Positions 63,321 through 64,000 of a stretch of 64,000 nt of DNA are shown here, one piece after another. The notes under the pieces were generated by a model. The model was not told where the DNA came from. It did not search any database and saw nothing but the letters and a program-made list of their open reading frames with translations. The DNA is from Kudoa neothunni (Eukaryota; Cnidaria), in assembly GCA_964304625.1 (NCBI GenBank), contig OZ199840.1, positions 9,610,001 through 9,674,000 on the forward strand. The letters are read 5' to 3'. Numbering within the stretch: position 1 is the stretch's first letter; every line of letters starts with the position of its first letter. Both the position numbers and the translations under genes were made by a program.

Positions 63321-64000
63321 TTGATGCTTGTTTTCCTGTTTGTTCCTCACTTCAAAACTTTATTTCTTGCTTATTAACTCATGAACGGTTTCAATTTTAA
63401 CAAATTACATGATTCTTCATAATGATTGTGTTTAATAAAAGAGCTTATCCTGAGGGATGAAAATAAATATCAAAATAACATTCTTTATTAAAAATAATTG
63501 AATAATTTTTTGACGGAAAAATAATAATGTAAATATCATATTTGATTCTGATTTGAAATAATTATGGAATATAAAACTATTTAGCATTTTGTCAAATTTT
63601 TAATAGGTGAAATTGATCTAGTATCAATTGCGATAAATTTAAATGAAAAAACCTCTACACTATAAAATGGATTTTTTCCATTTTTACCTGAATTTGAAAT
63701 TGACTTTTGTTGAGATAAAATTATTGACTCTCAATATAATCATTACGATTAAAATAACGTAATTTTTTATTTGAGGAAGATGCAACTATTTTTTGAATGC
63801 TGCATCATGTATTTTTTAGTCACAAAATGATCATAGAATGAATTTAATATGATTTCTTCCGAGAATTTTTTCAGTTAATTGACTATATTAATATGTATAA
63901 AGCTTTATTTTTATATTGATGTTATAACATTTTGATTTAATGCATTATTATGATTAATATTGAAATATTAGCTTTCTCTACCCATTGTCTTAAAAAAATT
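63321..64000. other. Intergenic AT-rich DNA to window end
   Basis: Nothing recognisable. Confidence 0.4.

Overview
The window is AT-rich DNA from a small-genome-style metazoan nucleus. Host genes are spliced, and nearly all introns are only about 40-75 nt (GT...AG, short AT-rich interior, acceptors such as ATATAG or TTTAG). TMEM177, ZC3H14/Nab2 and an eIF4G with MIF4G-MA3-W2 together indicate an animal. The very short introns and fast-evolving proteins fit a derived lineage such as an acariform mite or a similar small invertebrate, but the sequence does not settle the taxon. Layout: 0-1.1 kb holds a two-exon TMEM177-like gene (+). 2.5-2.9 kb is a microsatellite and 3.0-4.1 kb a decayed piggyBac transposase. 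5.7-7.6 kb is a ten-exon ZC3H14/Nab2 poly(A)-binding zinc-finger gene (+) that needs two single-base corrections to read through. 8.3-9.5 kb is a non-autonomous piggyBac-like element flanked by TTAA. 15.4-19.5 kb is a three-exon eIF4G gene (+). 19.5-37.7 kb is mostly gene-poor, but holds an unrecognised single-pass membrane protein gene (-, 23.9-24.7 kb), a piggyBac relic (25.8-27.6 kb) and a decayed paralogue of a membrane-bound NTPDase (apyrase/CD39)-like gene (-, 28.8-30.9 kb). 37.72-40.83 kb is a MULE DNA transposon with 105-bp terminal inverted repeats and a perfect 9-bp target duplication. 43.2-45.2 kb is the apparently intact sister NTPDase-like gene (-). It has seven phase-consistent exons, a C-terminal membrane anchor and a stalk made of ten perfect 8-residue repeats. 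45.9-46.3 kb is a tRNA-derived SINE and 47.5-48.1 kb a pogo/Tc1-type MITE. 49.1-58.4 kb is a nested stack: an element with long inverted repeats contains a piggyBac, which in turn contains a young Ty3/gypsy LTR retrotransposon with 167-bp LTRs and target duplication AATAC. 59.4-63.3 kb carries a hAT MITE, a DNA element bounded by TACGTA and a decayed Tc1-like transposase. How it fits together: the three housekeeping genes act in mitochondria (TMEM177), mRNA tail binding (Nab2) and translation initiation (eIF4G), with no operon-like linkage between them. The most distinctive content is the minus-strand set of single-pass membrane proteins between 24 and 45 kb. Two of these are diverged NTPDase homologues that keep the cysteine framework but have lost the visible nucleotide-binding motif. 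They sit among a dense and partly recent crop of DNA transposons: piggyBac, MULE, hAT and Tc1/pogo.
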